Assembly: GCA_017479935.1 (NCBI GenBank)
Contig: JAFVBO010000114.1
Span: forward strand, 1 to 51,514
Direction of reading: 5' to 3'
Source of the DNA: Lachnospiraceae bacterium
Lineage (GTDB): Bacteria; Bacillota; Clostridia; Lachnospirales; Lachnospiraceae
Length of the DNA stretch: 51,514 nucleotides
Shown here: positions 25,497-36,013 of the stretch, one piece after another
Numbering within the stretch: position 1 is the first letter of the stretch
Layout of the letters: each line of letters starts with the position of its first letter
Position numbers and translations under genes: made by a program
The notes under the pieces: model-generated
What the model was told of the DNA's origin: nothing
Seen by the model: the letters and a program-made list of their open reading frames with translations, nothing else
The model's database searches: none

Positions 25497-26957
25497 TTAG
25501 TTCAGCGCGGCCTTACATTTCTCAATTCCGATGCGAATGCGCTTCAGCGACTCTTCCTTGCCCAGGATCTCCATCAGCTCCGTCGCGCCGCCCGGCGTCG
25601 TCTGCTTGCCGGAAACCGCGGTGCGGAGCGGCCACATCACGTAACCGTTCTTGTATCCCTTCTCCTCCACGTAGGCCTTCAGGAACTCATACAGAGACGC
25701 GTTCGAGTAATCCTCCAGCGCCTCCAGACGAGGAAGAATGTCCTCCATCACCAGAAGAGAGCTGGCCGTATCCGTCTTCATCTTCTTGTGCGTATACATG
25801 GCCACATCGTACTCCGGCAGTTCCTCAAAGAAATCGATCTGATCACGGATGTCCGGGAAAATCTCGATACGGGTCTTCACCATCTCGGCGAGTTTTCTCG
25901 TATCCAGATCCTTCGTCACAACTTCCTTGATATAAGGAAGAGCCATCTCGTAGAACTTCTCGAAATCCATGGCCTTTAAGTATTCCCCGTTCATCCAGCG
26001 AAGCTTCTGGACGTCGAACACGGCGGGGGACTTGCTCATGTGATGATAGTCAAACGCCTCCACCAGCTCCTGCAGGGAGAAAATCTCCTGATTGCCCTCC
26101 GGGCACCAGCCGAGAAGCGCCACGTAGTTCACGATCGCCTCGCTGACAAAGCCCTGCTCCAGCAGATCCTCGTAGGAAGAATGACCGCTGCGCTTGGAGA
26201 GCTTCTGATGCTCTTCGTTCGTGATCAGCGGGCAGTGCACGTAGGTCGGCACTTCCCATCCGAAGGCATCGTACAGACGATTGTACTTCGGAGACGAGGA
26301 CAGATATTCGTTTCCGCGGACCACGTGGGTGATGCCCATCAGATGATCATCCACCACATTGGCGAAGTTATAGGTCGGATAGCCGTCCGACTTGATCAGG
26401 ATCATGTCGTCCAGTTCCGCGTTATCGACGGTGATATCGCCATAGATATCATCATGGAACGTGGTGGTCCCTTCCGTCGGATTGTTCTGACGAATGACGA
26501 AAGGCTTTCCGGCGGCTAAATTCGCCTCCACCTCTTCCTTGGAAAGGCCCAGGCAGTGCTTGTCGTAGACCGAAATCTCCTTGCCGTTAACCACTCTCTT
26601 GAGCGACTCCAGACGGCACTTGTCGCAGAAACAGTAATAAGCCTCTCCCTTATCCACCAGCTTTTTCGCATACTCCATGTACAGACCGGACTTGGTGCGT
26701 TCGCTCTGCACATACGGGCCTACGCCGCCATCCTTGTCCGGACCTTCATCGTGCACCAAGCCGGTCTTTTCCAGCGTGCGGTAGATGATGTCCAGCGCGC
26801 CTTCCACAAAGCGCTCCTGATCCGTATCCTCAATACGAAGAAGGAAATCGCCTCCCTCGTGCTTGGCAATCAGGTACGCATACAGCGCGGTACGCAGGTT
26901 TCCCACATGCATACGCCCCGTGGGACTGGGGGCAAAACGGGTTCTGACTCGTCTCAT
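25497..26957 (-). CDS. gltX: Glutamyl-tRNA synthetase
   Basis: A 486-residue class I aminoacyl-tRNA synthetase charging tRNA-Glu. HIGH-type motif [19 protein letters not shown] at the N-terminus, zinc-type CFCDKC segment, and KMSKS-type KLSKRSG near residue 245. EDTDQERF and [16 protein letters not shown] are family hallmarks. The ATG at 26955-26957 has AAAGGA rather far upstream. A strong terminator follows. A separate GlnRS gene (40261-41919) shows that this strain need not make Gln-tRNA through misacylation by GltX alone. Confidence 0.96.
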   Translation of the reverse strand: MRRVRTRFAPSPTGRMHVGNLRTALYAYLIAKHEGGDFLLRIEDTDQERFVEGALDIIYRTLEKTGLVHDEGPDKDGGVGPYVQSERTKSGLYMEYAKKLVDKGEAYYCFCDKCRLESLKRVVNGKEISVYDKHCLGLSKEEVEANLAAGKPFVIRQNNPTEGTTTFHDDIYGDITVDNAELDDMILIKSDGYPTYNFANVVDDHLMGITHVVRGNEYLSSSPKYNRLYDAFGWEVPTYVHCPLITNEEHQKLSKRSGHSSYEDLLEQGFVSEAIVNYVALLGWCPEGNQEIFSLQELVEAFDYHHMSKSPAVFDVQKLRWMNGEYLKAMDFEKFYEMALPYIKEVVTKDLDTRKLAEMVKTRIEIFPDIRDQIDFFEELPEYDVAMYTHKKMKTDTASSLLVMEDILPRLEALEDYSNASLYEFLKAYVEEKGYKNGYVMWPLRTAVSGKQTTPGGATELMEILGKEESLKRIRIGIEKCKAALN

Positions 26958-27056
26958 TTATTCTATCTTCCTTTCTGAAAACATATCTTTATGATAAAAA
27001 CAAAAGCAGTTGGCTTTCCTGTGTTACATAGCAGCCGTAAGGCTGTGTGGGATCCT

Positions 27057-27728
27057 TTACAGCATCATCCGGATGAGCCCCAGCACCAGCAGATGCACGG
27101 GGTAAAACGCGTAATACGCATATTTATAACGGATCTTTCCCCTCTCCCCGTTATACAGATACCACAGAGGGAGAGCCAAGGCTCCGAAGCTGTCCAGATG
27201 ACCAAAGGACAAGATGACAAGCGCCGGTCCCAAAAGCCTCCACTTATCTCTTTTCCTGGTCAGGTATATGACTAGTATCAGAGCGACGCCGCCTAAACTA
27301 TAATCGCTCCGAAGTAAAAGCGCCAGCATAGGGATCAGCAGGTATCCGACTGCCAGACACCACTCTTTCCCTCTCTTTTTTCCCTCATCGGCCATCATAA
27401 GGCTGGCAAGGCCGATTGACAAGGTGAAAAAGACATTTTGTGCCTCTAAGTCGAAGATCTTTCCCGCCACCGCCATGTTAAAGGGGATTTCCGAAATCAG
27501 AGCAAAACCCAGAAGCGAAAGCAGATAGCGCTTCCGATCTTTTGTATGGCAAAATCCCTCCACGAGCAGAAGGCAGTACAGCGGAAAGGCCAGCCGCCCG
27601 ACAAATCGCATCGGGGTATAGAGCGCACTGGATCTGGCAACCAGGCTCACGGCGATATGGTCGATCAGCATGGAGACCATGGCGATGAGCTTTAATTGTC
27701 GCCCTGAAAGAGAAAACGGTTTCTGCAT
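27057..27728 (-). CDS. TraX family membrane protein
   Basis: A 223-residue protein with about seven membrane segments, beginning MQKPFSLSGRQLKLIAMVSM followed by LIDHIAVSL, the TraX start. RFVGRLAFPLYCLLLVEGF is also typical. In F-type plasmids TraX acetylates pilin; in Clostridia the chromosomal relatives are of unknown function, probably acyltransferases. GAAGGAG lies eight bases before the ATG, inside the end of the HAD gene, whose stop is three bases away. The two genes are therefore coupled. No conjugation genes are nearby. Confidence 0.88.
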   Translation of the reverse strand: MQKPFSLSGRQLKLIAMVSMLIDHIAVSLVARSSALYTPMRFVGRLAFPLYCLLLVEGFCHTKDRKRYLLSLLGFALISEIPFNMAVAGKIFDLEAQNVFFTLSIGLASLMMADEGKKRGKEWCLAVGYLLIPMLALLLRSDYSLGGVALILVIYLTRKRDKWRLLGPALVILSFGHLDSFGALALPLWYLYNGERGKIRYKYAYYAFYPVHLLVLGLIRMML

Positions 27729-27731
27729 GAA

Positions 27732-28328
27732 TTATAACTCCTTCAGGTATCCCAGAAGTGTCTCCTCATCCTTCACCCATTTTGCGTCCATGCCGCAGGC
27801 GATGGAGCCCTCCACATTTTCCCGGCGATCATCAAAAAACAGACACTCCGCGGGATTCAGGTGATACCGCTCAAACAGGCACTCATAAATCTCCGGAAAA
27901 GGTTTCAGTTTATGGATCTCATAGGAAACCACTTTTCCATCCAGGTCCTCCAAAAACGAGGCGTCTTTGGTGTGAAGTCCCAGAAGCACGCTGGAGTAAT
28001 TCGACAGCAGGTAAATCCGGTAGCCTTTTTTCTTGAGCTCATGCACCCGCTCCCATACGCGCGGGCGAGGCAGCGGCATCCGCTCCGCGTGATGAAGAAA
28101 CCAGCCGATGTCTTCCGCATATTCAGGAAACTTCTTCTGATACAAGCTGACGACCTCTTCAAACGGAAGAATTTCCAGATCCAGTTCTTTCCAGAGCGGA
28201 TCTTCAAACATCATCCGGGAAAAGCGCACGGCTTCTTCCTCGGTCATTCCGTAATCGAGCAGCATGTCCTTCCACCGATAGCCAAGCAGTACACCGCCCA
28301 CATCGAAGATCAAATTCCGATATGCCAT
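27732..28328 (-). CDS. HAD-superfamily hydrolase (YihX-like phosphatase)
   Basis: A 198-residue haloacid-dehalogenase-type phosphatase. Motif I LIFDVGGVLLGY (here Asp-x-Gly: the second acidic residue of DxD is Gly, as in many subfamily IA members), motif II YLLSNYSS, motif III region KKFPEY/HKLKPFPEIYE, and motif IV FFDDRRENVEGS. Close to alpha-glucose-1-phosphatase YihX in layout. The ATG at 28326-28328 has AAAGGAG ten bases upstream. First gene of a two-gene unit with the TraX-like gene; its promoter (28379-28407) lies just outside the palindromic element. Confidence 0.9.
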   Translation of the reverse strand: MAYRNLIFDVGGVLLGYRWKDMLLDYGMTEEEAVRFSRMMFEDPLWKELDLEILPFEEVVSLYQKKFPEYAEDIGWFLHHAERMPLPRPRVWERVHELKKKGYRIYLLSNYSSVLLGLHTKDASFLEDLDGKVVSYEIHKLKPFPEIYECLFERYHLNPAECLFFDDRRENVEGSIACGMDAKWVKDEETLLGYLKEL

Positions 28329-28378
28329 TTTCCAGGCTCCTTTCCTGCTCCTGTTGCCGGATTTCCTTAAACCTGTAC

Positions 28379-28407
28379 AGTATAGCACCGTTGTGCCCCA
28401 AGCGCAA
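28379..28407 (-). promoter_or_regulatory. Promoter of the HAD/TraX unit (TTGCGC-N17-TATACT)
   Basis: TTGCGC at 28407-28402 and TATACT at 28384-28379 with a 17-base spacer and an extended TGC before the -10, on the minus strand. Confidence 0.65.
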
Positions 28408-28451
28408 GTTTAATTCATCGCAATGAGCTGTCTGTCATTTTTGATGAGGTC

Positions 28452-28812
28452 GTCAATATAGCGGCCGAGGCGTCGATAATAGCCGGGTGCCGTCATCTAT
28501 ACGGAAGCCTAAGGCGGCGGAGGAGATTTCCGGCAGATAAGGAATCTTCGGGGAGTACCACTAATAACAGCGAAGCGTCGCACATCCGCCGGGGCACATT
28601 TCGGAACCCCGTCTGATGACGGTGTTCCTAGAGTGCCCCTGAAATCGCGGTACTTGTAATACCGCGATTTCTCGGAAGTGCGACGCTTCGCTGCCATAAG
28701 TGGTACTAACCCCTCGTTCCCACAATCTGCCTGGAAATTCTCCTCCGCCGCCTTAGGCCTCCTTCTGCATGATAGCAGCCGATTATTATCGACGCCTCGG
28801 CCGCTTTTTGAC
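28452..28812. repeat. Palindromic cloverleaf element, copy A (361 bp)
   Basis: Starts GTCAATA and ends TTTTTGAC. The outer arms 28461-28481 and 28784-28804 are perfectly complementary over 21 bp. Inner arms follow: GCCTAAGGCGGCGGAGGAG / CTCCTCCGCCGCCTTAGGC, GGCAGAT/ATCTGCC, AGTACCACT/AGTGGTACT and AGCGAAGCGTCGCA/TGCGACGCTTCGCT. In the centre sit two side-by-side hairpins: GGGGCAC...GTGCCCC enclosing GGAAC/GTTCC and GTC/GAC, and GAAATCGCGGTA / TACCGCGATTTC. No open reading frame of note. Two related copies lie at 35.6-36.4 kb. Confidence 0.85.
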
Positions 28813-28951
28813 AATCCACATAAACCAAAACGCGATTAAGCAGAAAGCAAAGGAAACTGGCCAATGGCCATTTGTCCGTCAAACGCAGCAGCAGCCCTAA
28901 ACGCAACATAACCCGCGAAGCTCATAAAAACGCTCGCAGAACATAGCGTAA

Positions 28952-29180
28952 GTCAACAAGAGTGCAAGAGGCAGAGAATATATCCATTTGCGGTCATGTG
29001 GAGGAGGCCATAGAACCACTCAACGAAAAAAATTGGCTTTATGAGCAAAAATCTTCTTGTTTGAGCGAAGCGAGTTAGAAGATTTTTGCTCATAAAGCCA
29101 ATTTTTTGAGCGATAGTGGTTCTGGCCGACGGAAGTTAGACCGCAAAGGATATATCTCTGCCTCTTGTACTCTTATTGAC
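28952..29180. repeat. Second palindromic element with GTCAA/TTGAC ends (229 bp)
   Basis: Different interior but the same ends as the cloverleaf elements. Outer arms GTCAA...CAAGAGGCAGAG...ATATATCC and their complement at 29147-29180 match at about 31 of 34 positions. TTGCGGTC/GACCGCAA and AGAACCACT/AGTGGTTCT follow inside. The core is a perfect 30-bp stem (29027-29056 with 29078-29107) with a 21-base loop. Non-coding. Confidence 0.8.
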
Positions 29181-29215
29181 GACCTCTACAACACTGACAG
29201 GGCAGCGGCTTTTTC

Positions 29216-29392
29216 CTACTGCCGTATGTAGATGCCCTGCGATTCGATGAAATCTTCAAGGTCCTGCTGCGCGTCCTGCGCCCAGGTGCTGGAAAGATCC
29301 GGAATATCTGCTGCGGTTTCGTTTTCTGCTTTTGCCATGTTCTCCATCTGACGAAACTCCTCGAGTTCGTTCATTTTGTCCGTGTCCTTCAT
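29216..29392 (-). CDS. Small acidic protein of unknown function, 58 aa
   Basis: A 58-residue frame starting MKDTDKMNELEEFRQMENMA and ending in DFIESQGIYIRQ. Very acidic and Gln-rich, with no Cys, signal or membrane segment. The ATG at 29390-29392 begins one base after the stop codon of the esterase gene, and GGAGG sits nine bases upstream within that gene's last codons, which argues for a real, coupled gene. Its size places it below common annotation cut-offs. Function unknown. Confidence 0.65.
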   Translation of the reverse strand: MKDTDKMNELEEFRQMENMAKAENETAADIPDLSSTWAQDAQQDLEDFIESQGIYIRQ

Positions 29393-29393
29393 G

Positions 29394-30062
29394 TTAAGCG
29401 CCTCCCTCCATCAGTTGTCTGACACACCAGACAAAGCCTTTCGTGCACCGTCCCTCCGGATCCGTAAAATGATTTCCCTCATTCCACTCCAGGAAGACTT
29501 GTCTTTCCGCAAGCAGCTCATGCTGCTTTACGATACAGTCCCCCACGCGGGCCATCACCGGATTTCTGGTTTTCTCCTCTTTCTTGCCAAGACTCAGGTA
29601 AATGACATCTGCCAGAGCCGGATGTTCGCCGGCATAGCGGATCCAGTCCGGGAACCAGACGGATGGCGACATGGCCGCGCATCCCGAAAAACAGTCCGTC
29701 TGGTAAACAGACCAAAGCGCAAATAGACCTGCGAGCGAGTATCCACCTATAATATACCGTAATTCTTTTTCTTCTGCAAGCCATTCCGCATGTATTTTCG
29801 GAATTAATTCGGCAATTATTGTATTTAGCGTATTTTTTGCGCCATCTCCAAATCCGTCCTTTCCAAAGACCGCCGGAGCTGGCCAGGGACTTAAGTCCTG
29901 GTTCCAATCATCTACCAGGACGGCCGCCATCATCAGCGGGATCTTCGGGAAAGCATTCTTGATCATGGCAAATTCTTCCTCTAAATAGGTCTGGTCCTGC
30001 CGATCTGCCGCCTGAATCAGGCAGATATCCGCGTTCTTGTCTCCCAGAAAAATCGACTTCAT
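29394..30062 (-). CDS. Alpha/beta-hydrolase esterase (IroE/enterochelin-esterase-like)
   Basis: A 222-residue cytoplasmic hydrolase. The nucleophile elbow is GGYSLAGLFALW (Gly-x-Ser-x-x-Gly form) and the likely catalytic His is in WNEGNHFTDP near residue 195. AAMSPSVWFPDW is typical of the putative-esterase family (IroE, esterase D). No signal peptide, so substrates are intracellular. The ATG at 30060-30062 follows AAGGAG by about nine bases. The gene ends one base before the small acidic gene. It is divergent from the ABC transporter gene. Confidence 0.87.
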   Translation of the reverse strand: MKSIFLGDKNADICLIQAADRQDQTYLEEEFAMIKNAFPKIPLMMAAVLVDDWNQDLSPWPAPAVFGKDGFGDGAKNTLNTIIAELIPKIHAEWLAEEKELRYIIGGYSLAGLFALWSVYQTDCFSGCAAMSPSVWFPDWIRYAGEHPALADVIYLSLGKKEEKTRNPVMARVGDCIVKQHELLAERQVFLEWNEGNHFTDPEGRCTKGFVWCVRQLMEGGA

Positions 30063-30145
30063 TTACTCTTCTCCTTATTTTTTATAATAAGTTTCTAAAA
30101 CCGAGCCTGTTTATTTTTAGTTTAAAAAATACTGCTATTCTTTTC

Positions 30146-30174
30146 TTGCGTAAAACAACTAAAGAGGTTATGCT
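30146..30174 (+). promoter_or_regulatory. Promoter of the ABC transporter gene (TTGCGT-N17-TATGCT)
   Basis: TTGCGT at 30146-30151 and TATGCT at 30169-30174, 17-base spacer. It leaves a leader of about 90 bases before the ATG. Confidence 0.5.
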
Positions 30175-30270
30175 TTACGAAATACGTCATACAGCGCAGG
30201 AAACGGACATAAAACGCGATATACACGCTGCCCGCTATCTTGCCTTATCATCATATAGGAGGTATTTATC

Positions 30271-32838
30271 ATGCTACAATTACGGCACATCCATAAAGAC
30301 TACAAAAGCGGAGTCCTTATCCAGCACGCCTTGTCGGACGTCAGCCTGTGCTTCCGCGACTGTGAATTCGTCTCGATCTTAGGTCCCAGCGGGTCCGGAA
30401 AAACAACCCTTTTAAACATCATCGGCGGCCTGGACCGCTACACATCCGGTGAGCTTCTGATTAACGGAGTCCCCACCGGACGCTATAAAGAGCGGGATTG
30501 GGACGCCTATCGCAACCACTCGGTAGGCTTTGTCTTCCAAAGTTATAACCTGATCCCCCACCAGACTATTCTGGCCAACGTGGAACTCGCCCTGACCATC
30601 GGCGGTGTTTCGCCCGCAAAAAGGAAGGAAAAGGCGGTGGACGCCCTGACCCGGGTTGGTCTAGGGGATCAGCTTCACAAGAAGCCAGCTCAGCTTTCCG
30701 GCGGTCAGATGCAGCGTGTCGCCATCGCCCGCGCCCTCGTAAACGACCCGAAGATCCTTTTGGCCGATGAGCCCACCGGCGCCTTAGACAGCGAGACCAG
30801 CTACGCCATCATGGAGATTTTAAAAGAGGTGGCGAACGACCGCCTGGTCATCATGGTCACGCACAATGCGGAGCTGGCGGAAAACTACTCTACCCGTATT
30901 ATCCGCCTTCGCGACGGAAAAGTAAAGAGCGACACCAATCCTTTTGACTTGGGAGAACAGGCGGAGCCTTCCAATCAGAGGCAAAAGAAGGCCGGTATGT
31001 CTTTCCTGACATCCCTTTCCTTAAGTCTCAGCAACCTTTCCACCAAGAAGGGGCGCACCTTCCTGACCGCGTTTGCCGGTTCCATCGGTATCATCGGTAT
31101 CGCGCTCATTCTGGCGCTTTCTTCCAGCATCAACGATTACATCGATCAGCTGCAGAAGGACACCATGACCTCCTATCCAATCACGATTGATGCCAGTTCC
31201 ATGAATCTGCAGGGTTTGTTTTCCCGCGTCCGCTCCGGAGACTTTGATACGTTTTCCGGCCCCGCTCACGAGGATGATGCTTTGTACGCGGATTATTCTG
31301 ATCTGTTGGAAGATGAAGTGATGACGGCTGCCGTGCAGGAGAACAACCTGGCCGCGTTCAAAAAATATCTGGATGATCCGAAGAGCGAAATTCACGCTTA
31401 CTTAGGGGAGAACGGCATCGTCTATACGTATAATGTCAGCTTTGAAGTCTTTACAACGGATCCTGACGGAAACCGGATCAACACCAACGACGATCCTCTG
31501 ACCGCCACATCGGGCAGATCGGGCGGAAGTTCCTACTCCTTTGGACCCGGCCGGGCTTCCGGCGGTTTTCCTTCCATGAGTGGCTTCACCAATGCCGCCG
31601 GCACAGCGGATAACTTTTCCGAATTGATGCGGAGCTCCGACGGAAAGACCACCAGCGCGGTTCTGACAGATAATTACGAGCTGCTGGCAGGTTCCTGGCC
31701 TTCCTCCGAAAATGAAATTGTTCTCGTTGTAGAAGAAGATGGCTCCCTTTCTATCGGTACGCTCTATCAGCTTGGCTTTGTATCTCTGAGCGATTATCAG
31801 GCTGTGCAGACCGCCCTCGCCTCCGGAAAGGAAGCGCCCGTTTTACGCTTCGAATACGCGGATCTGCTCGGCAAGGAATACACGCTCCTGCCCGCCTGCG
31901 ACCGATATTATGAAAATGCGAACGGAACGTTTTCCTACGCGGAAGACGGTTCGGAGGAATTGGAAAAGCAGCTGGATAAGAGCATCAAGCTGACCGTGTC
32001 CGGCGTGATTCGTCCTGCTCAGTCTGACAGCGGCGCCACGCTTTCCACCGCCGCTGCCTACACCGGCCTGCTCACCGACTATCTGATCGCGCATACCGGG
32101 GAAAGCGCTGTTATAACGGCCCAGCTGGCTGCGCCGGATGTGAACGTTCTGACCGGAGAGGCCTTCCCTGCGGCAGAGGATTCTACATTGAACAGTCTTG
32201 CCAGCCTGTATGGCCTGAGCACCTCCTCTTACAAGAGCAACCTGGAGAGCTTTGGCATGGTCAGCTACGACTCGCCTTCCTCCATCAGCCTGTACGTGGA
32301 CAGCTTCGAGGACAAGGAATCCGTATCCGAATGCATCACCCGCTACAACGAAACCGCCGGTGAGAACAATCAGATTTCCTATACGGATTATGTAGCCCTT
32401 TTAACCGGCTCCCTCACCAGCATGGTCAGCATGATTTCCTACGTACTGATCGCGTTCGTGGCCGTCTCCCTGATCGTGTCCTGTATCATGATCAGCATTA
32501 TCACCCATATCTCCGTCCTGGAGCGCACCAAAGAGATTGGTATTCTGCGGGCGTTAGGTGCGTCCCGCCGCAATATTTCCGAGGTCTTCAACGCCGAAAC
32601 CTTCATCGTCGGTTTCTTTGCCGGACTGTTAGGTGTCGGCATCGCCATGCTCCTCACCGTCCCGATCAACGCAATCCTTGCGTCGCTGCTTGATGTGGAA
32701 GGGCTGCGCGTGACTCTCCCGGTTTCGTCCGCTGTCTCTCTGGTTATTCTCAGCATGATTATTACAGTGATCGGCGGTCTGATGCCGGCGAAGAGCGCGG
32801 CAAAGAAGGATCCGGTTGTGGCGCTGAGAAGCGAATAG
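30271..32838 (+). CDS. MacB-like ABC transporter, fused ATPase and permease
   Basis: An 855-residue fusion. Residues 1-225 are the ATPase: Walker A GPSGSGKTTLLNIIGGLDRY, Q-loop FVFQSYNLIPHQT, signature LSGGQMQRVAIARAL, Walker B ILLADEPTGALD and the His switch VMVTHN. A membrane segment near residue 270 follows, then a large outer domain (about 290-710), and three C-terminal FtsX-type segments with RTKEIGILRALGASRRNISEVF. MacB/FtsX transporters export peptides or signal across the membrane by mechanotransmission. AGGAGG is nine bases before the ATG. The outer domain is Ser-, Gly- and Asp-rich. It is a single gene with its own terminator. Confidence 0.93.
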   Translation: MLQLRHIHKDYKSGVLIQHALSDVSLCFRDCEFVSILGPSGSGKTTLLNIIGGLDRYTSGELLINGVPTGRYKERDWDAYRNHSVGFVFQSYNLIPHQTILANVELALTIGGVSPAKRKEKAVDALTRVGLGDQLHKKPAQLSGGQMQRVAIARALVNDPKILLADEPTGALDSETSYAIMEILKEVANDRLVIMVTHNAELAENYSTRIIRLRDGKVKSDTNPFDLGEQAEPSNQRQKKAGMSFLTSLSLSLSNLSTKKGRTFLTAFAGSIGIIGIALILALSSSINDYIDQLQKDTMTSYPITIDASSMNLQGLFSRVRSGDFDTFSGPAHEDDALYADYSDLLEDEVMTAAVQENNLAAFKKYLDDPKSEIHAYLGENGIVYTYNVSFEVFTTDPDGNRINTNDDPLTATSGRSGGSSYSFGPGRASGGFPSMSGFTNAAGTADNFSELMRSSDGKTTSAVLTDNYELLAGSWPSSENEIVLVVEEDGSLSIGTLYQLGFVSLSDYQAVQTALASGKEAPVLRFEYADLLGKEYTLLPACDRYYENANGTFSYAEDGSEELEKQLDKSIKLTVSGVIRPAQSDSGATLSTAAAYTGLLTDYLIAHTGESAVITAQLAAPDVNVLTGEAFPAAEDSTLNSLASLYGLSTSSYKSNLESFGMVSYDSPSSISLYVDSFEDKESVSECITRYNETAGENNQISYTDYVALLTGSLTSMVSMISYVLIAFVAVSLIVSCIMISIITHISVLERTKEIGILRALGASRRNISEVFNAETFIVGFFAGLLGVGIAMLLTVPINAILASLLDVEGLRVTLPVSSAVSLVILSMIITVIGGLMPAKSAAKKDPVVALRSE

Positions 32839-32864
32839 AAAAGGAATTTGTTGTCAGTAGAATG

Positions 32865-32905
32865 CAAAGCCCCCGCTGGAGAGCAAACTCTCCGCGGGGG
32901 CTTTG
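32865..32905. terminator. Terminator between the ABC transporter and coiled-coil genes
   Basis: CAAAGCCCCCGC/GCGGGGGCTTTG with inner GGAGAG/CTCTCC and a 4-base loop (about 18 bp, one bulge). Serves the convergent genes on both sides. Confidence 0.8.
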
Positions 32906-32921
32906 TATCTGCGTTCGGCTT

Positions 32922-33734
32922 TTATAGAATCGTTTTAGCGTAAGCGAGCACCTGCTGGCTGTGTTCAACCGCATAGTTTGCCCGATCCATAGCCTCTTTT
33001 GCCTTGTTCAAGGCTTCCGTCCCGGTTCCCATAGCCTCGTCCGCTTTGTGGGCTGCGGTGTTTGCCAGCTCCATGGCTTCCCTCGCCATTTCCCTTGTCT
33101 CGCGCAGAAGGCGCAGCTGCTCTTTCGAATCCGCCTCCATCTGCCGGAAGTGTTCTTCCTCGTGAAGGAGATTGATGGCTTCCTTGATCGTGTCCACGCG
33201 ATCATCCTGAAAGTACCGGATCATCCGCTCCACCGCATCCTTCGCCTGATAACGCTTGCGGAGAAGCGTATCGGCGTCGAGCGCCTGGTCAGCCGCTTTC
33301 CATGCGGCCCTGGCCTTGCGGATTTTCTCCTCGGCCAGACAGATCGCATCCTCTTTCTCCTTGCGCTCCTCTTCCTGCAGCTGTTCCCGCTTGTCCTGAT
33401 AAACCTGCTCGTACTCGGCTTCTGCCTGCAGGCATTTTTTCTCATATGCCGCCAGCGCATCCTCGTATTCTTTCTTCTTGATTTGGGAGAATACCGGAGC
33501 CTGATTCAGAAGCCGGGACGGTTTTCCCGGCTCCTCCCCTGCCTTGTTCTTTACAAAGAGTGGTTTTGTAATCTGATCAAACTCCGCAACGGCCTGTGGA
33601 ACACGCTCCTGTGCTTCCTGTAATTCCTGCTCGGCGTTTCTCAGGTCCTGCTCGGCTTTCTCCCAAACATCCAGTTCATCCAGCAGTATTTTCAGTCTAT
33701 CTATGATTTCTTCTTTTTTCATGTCAGTTCCCAT
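32922..33734 (-). CDS. Coiled-coil protein of unknown function
   Basis: A 270-residue soluble protein, almost entirely charged helices (runs such as LQEEERKEKEDAICLAEEKI, ANTAAHKADEAMGTGTEALN). Coiled coil is expected over most of its length, with a Pro/Phe break at about residues 55-90. No Cys-rich or catalytic motif. GAAGGG lies six bases before the ATG at 33732-33734; a second ATG at 33720-33722 is a fair alternative. Convergent with the ABC transporter gene and not obviously in an operon. Function unknown. Confidence 0.72.
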   Translation of the reverse strand: MGTDMKKEEIIDRLKILLDELDVWEKAEQDLRNAEQELQEAQERVPQAVAEFDQITKPLFVKNKAGEEPGKPSRLLNQAPVFSQIKKKEYEDALAAYEKKCLQAEAEYEQVYQDKREQLQEEERKEKEDAICLAEEKIRKARAAWKAADQALDADTLLRKRYQAKDAVERMIRYFQDDRVDTIKEAINLLHEEEHFRQMEADSKEQLRLLRETREMAREAMELANTAAHKADEAMGTGTEALNKAKEAMDRANYAVEHSQQVLAYAKTIL

Positions 33735-33760
33735 CCCTTCCCTTCTGTCTGTTTTTCGTC

Positions 33761-33866
33761 ATGAAAGCAAATGCATTGATATATATGAAAGCGGCAGCGT
33801 CGCTTCACCACAGATGAAAGCCGAACGCAATTGCTCCATCCTTCGGACTCCCGCAATTGCTTTCAT
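33761..33866. repeat. ATGAAAGC hairpin repeats
   Basis: Three ATGAAAGC starts in about 60 bases, then GCAATTGC with its complement GCAATTGCTTTCAT. Related to the repeat at 20459-20511. Non-coding, between guaB and the coiled-coil gene. Confidence 0.45.
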
Positions 33867-33871
33867 AAGAA

Positions 33872-33902
33872 AGCCAGACGACAAGTTTCCCTGCGTCTGG
33901 CT
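33872..33902 (-). terminator. guaB terminator
   Basis: AGCCAGACG / CGTCTGGCT, a 9-bp perfect stem with a 13-base loop, followed on the minus strand by TTCTTATG. Confidence 0.65.
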
Positions 33903-33947
33903 CCATGAATTCTTCTATGCCGGAGAATACCCCGCTACAGCCCTACC

Positions 33948-35432
<1,485 letters not shown>

Positions 35433-35478
35433 TCAACGGGACGTAAGCTGTTCTGTCTAGCTTGTTTATATTTGGCCT

Positions 35479-35507
35479 ATTCTAGCAGACACAATTCAGA
35501 AAGTCAA
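35479..35507 (-). promoter_or_regulatory. guaB promoter (TTGACT-N17-TAGAAT)
   Basis: TTGACT at 35507-35502, a 17-base spacer and TAGAAT at 35484-35479 on the minus strand. Transcription would start about 70 bases before the guaB ATG. Confidence 0.75.
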
Positions 35508-35571
35508 TGCACAGATATAAAAACTTCTGCTCACAACTATGACCTATCATGGTAATGATAACTGACAGGTC

Positions 35572-35932
35572 GTCAAAAAGGATGCAGAAGGCAGCGATAT
35601 ATATTGTTTTTATGCATAAGGAGGTCTAAATCGTCGGGGAGATTTCCCGCGGATAAGGGAACTTCGGGGAGTACCACTAATATCAGTGAAGCGCTGCACA
35701 TCCGCCGGGGCACATCTCGGAACCCCGTCTGATGACGGTGTTCCTCAGGTACCCCTGAAAACGCGGTACTGGTGGTACCGCGTTTTCGCGGATGTTCCAC
35801 GCTTCGCTGACATAAGTGGTACTGTTCCCCTTGATCCCACAATCCGCTGGGAAATTCTCCACCGCCGCTTTTTGACCTCCTTATGTATGACAGCAGCGGG
35901 CTATTATCGCTGCCTTCTGCATCCTTTTTGAC
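35572..35932. repeat. Palindromic cloverleaf element, copy B (361 bp)
   Basis: Starts GTCAAAAA and ends TTTTTGAC. The outer 28 bases (35572-35599) are perfectly complementary to 35905-35932. Same length and same central core as copy A: AGTACCACT/AGTGGTACT, GGAAC-ccc-GTC-tgat-GAC-ggt-GTTCC, and GAAAACGCGGTAC / GTACCGCGTTTTC. The outer stem sequence is completely different from copy A, yet fully paired. Non-coding, 65 bases upstream of the guaB promoter region. Confidence 0.85.
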
Positions 35933-36013
35933 TTACGTTTTGTTTTGCCCGAAATATAGGAGTTTCTTGGCTTTTGCTGCATTTTAGCAACTGCGTCTAA
36001 GTTTACGTAGATT

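Noticed and set aside
27057-27728. TraX-like gene considered as evidence of a conjugative element
   Set aside because: No relaxase, type IV secretion or integrase gene is near; chromosomal TraX relatives are common in Clostridia.
27732-28328. Loss of the second Asp in HAD motif I (DVGG) considered as a dead enzyme
   Set aside because: Asp-x-Gly forms are common in YihX-like members and the remaining motifs are intact.
28509-28814. A 101-residue frame inside palindromic copy A
   Set aside because: The palindrome forces open frames on both strands; no ribosome site and no equivalent frame of the same kind in copies B and C.
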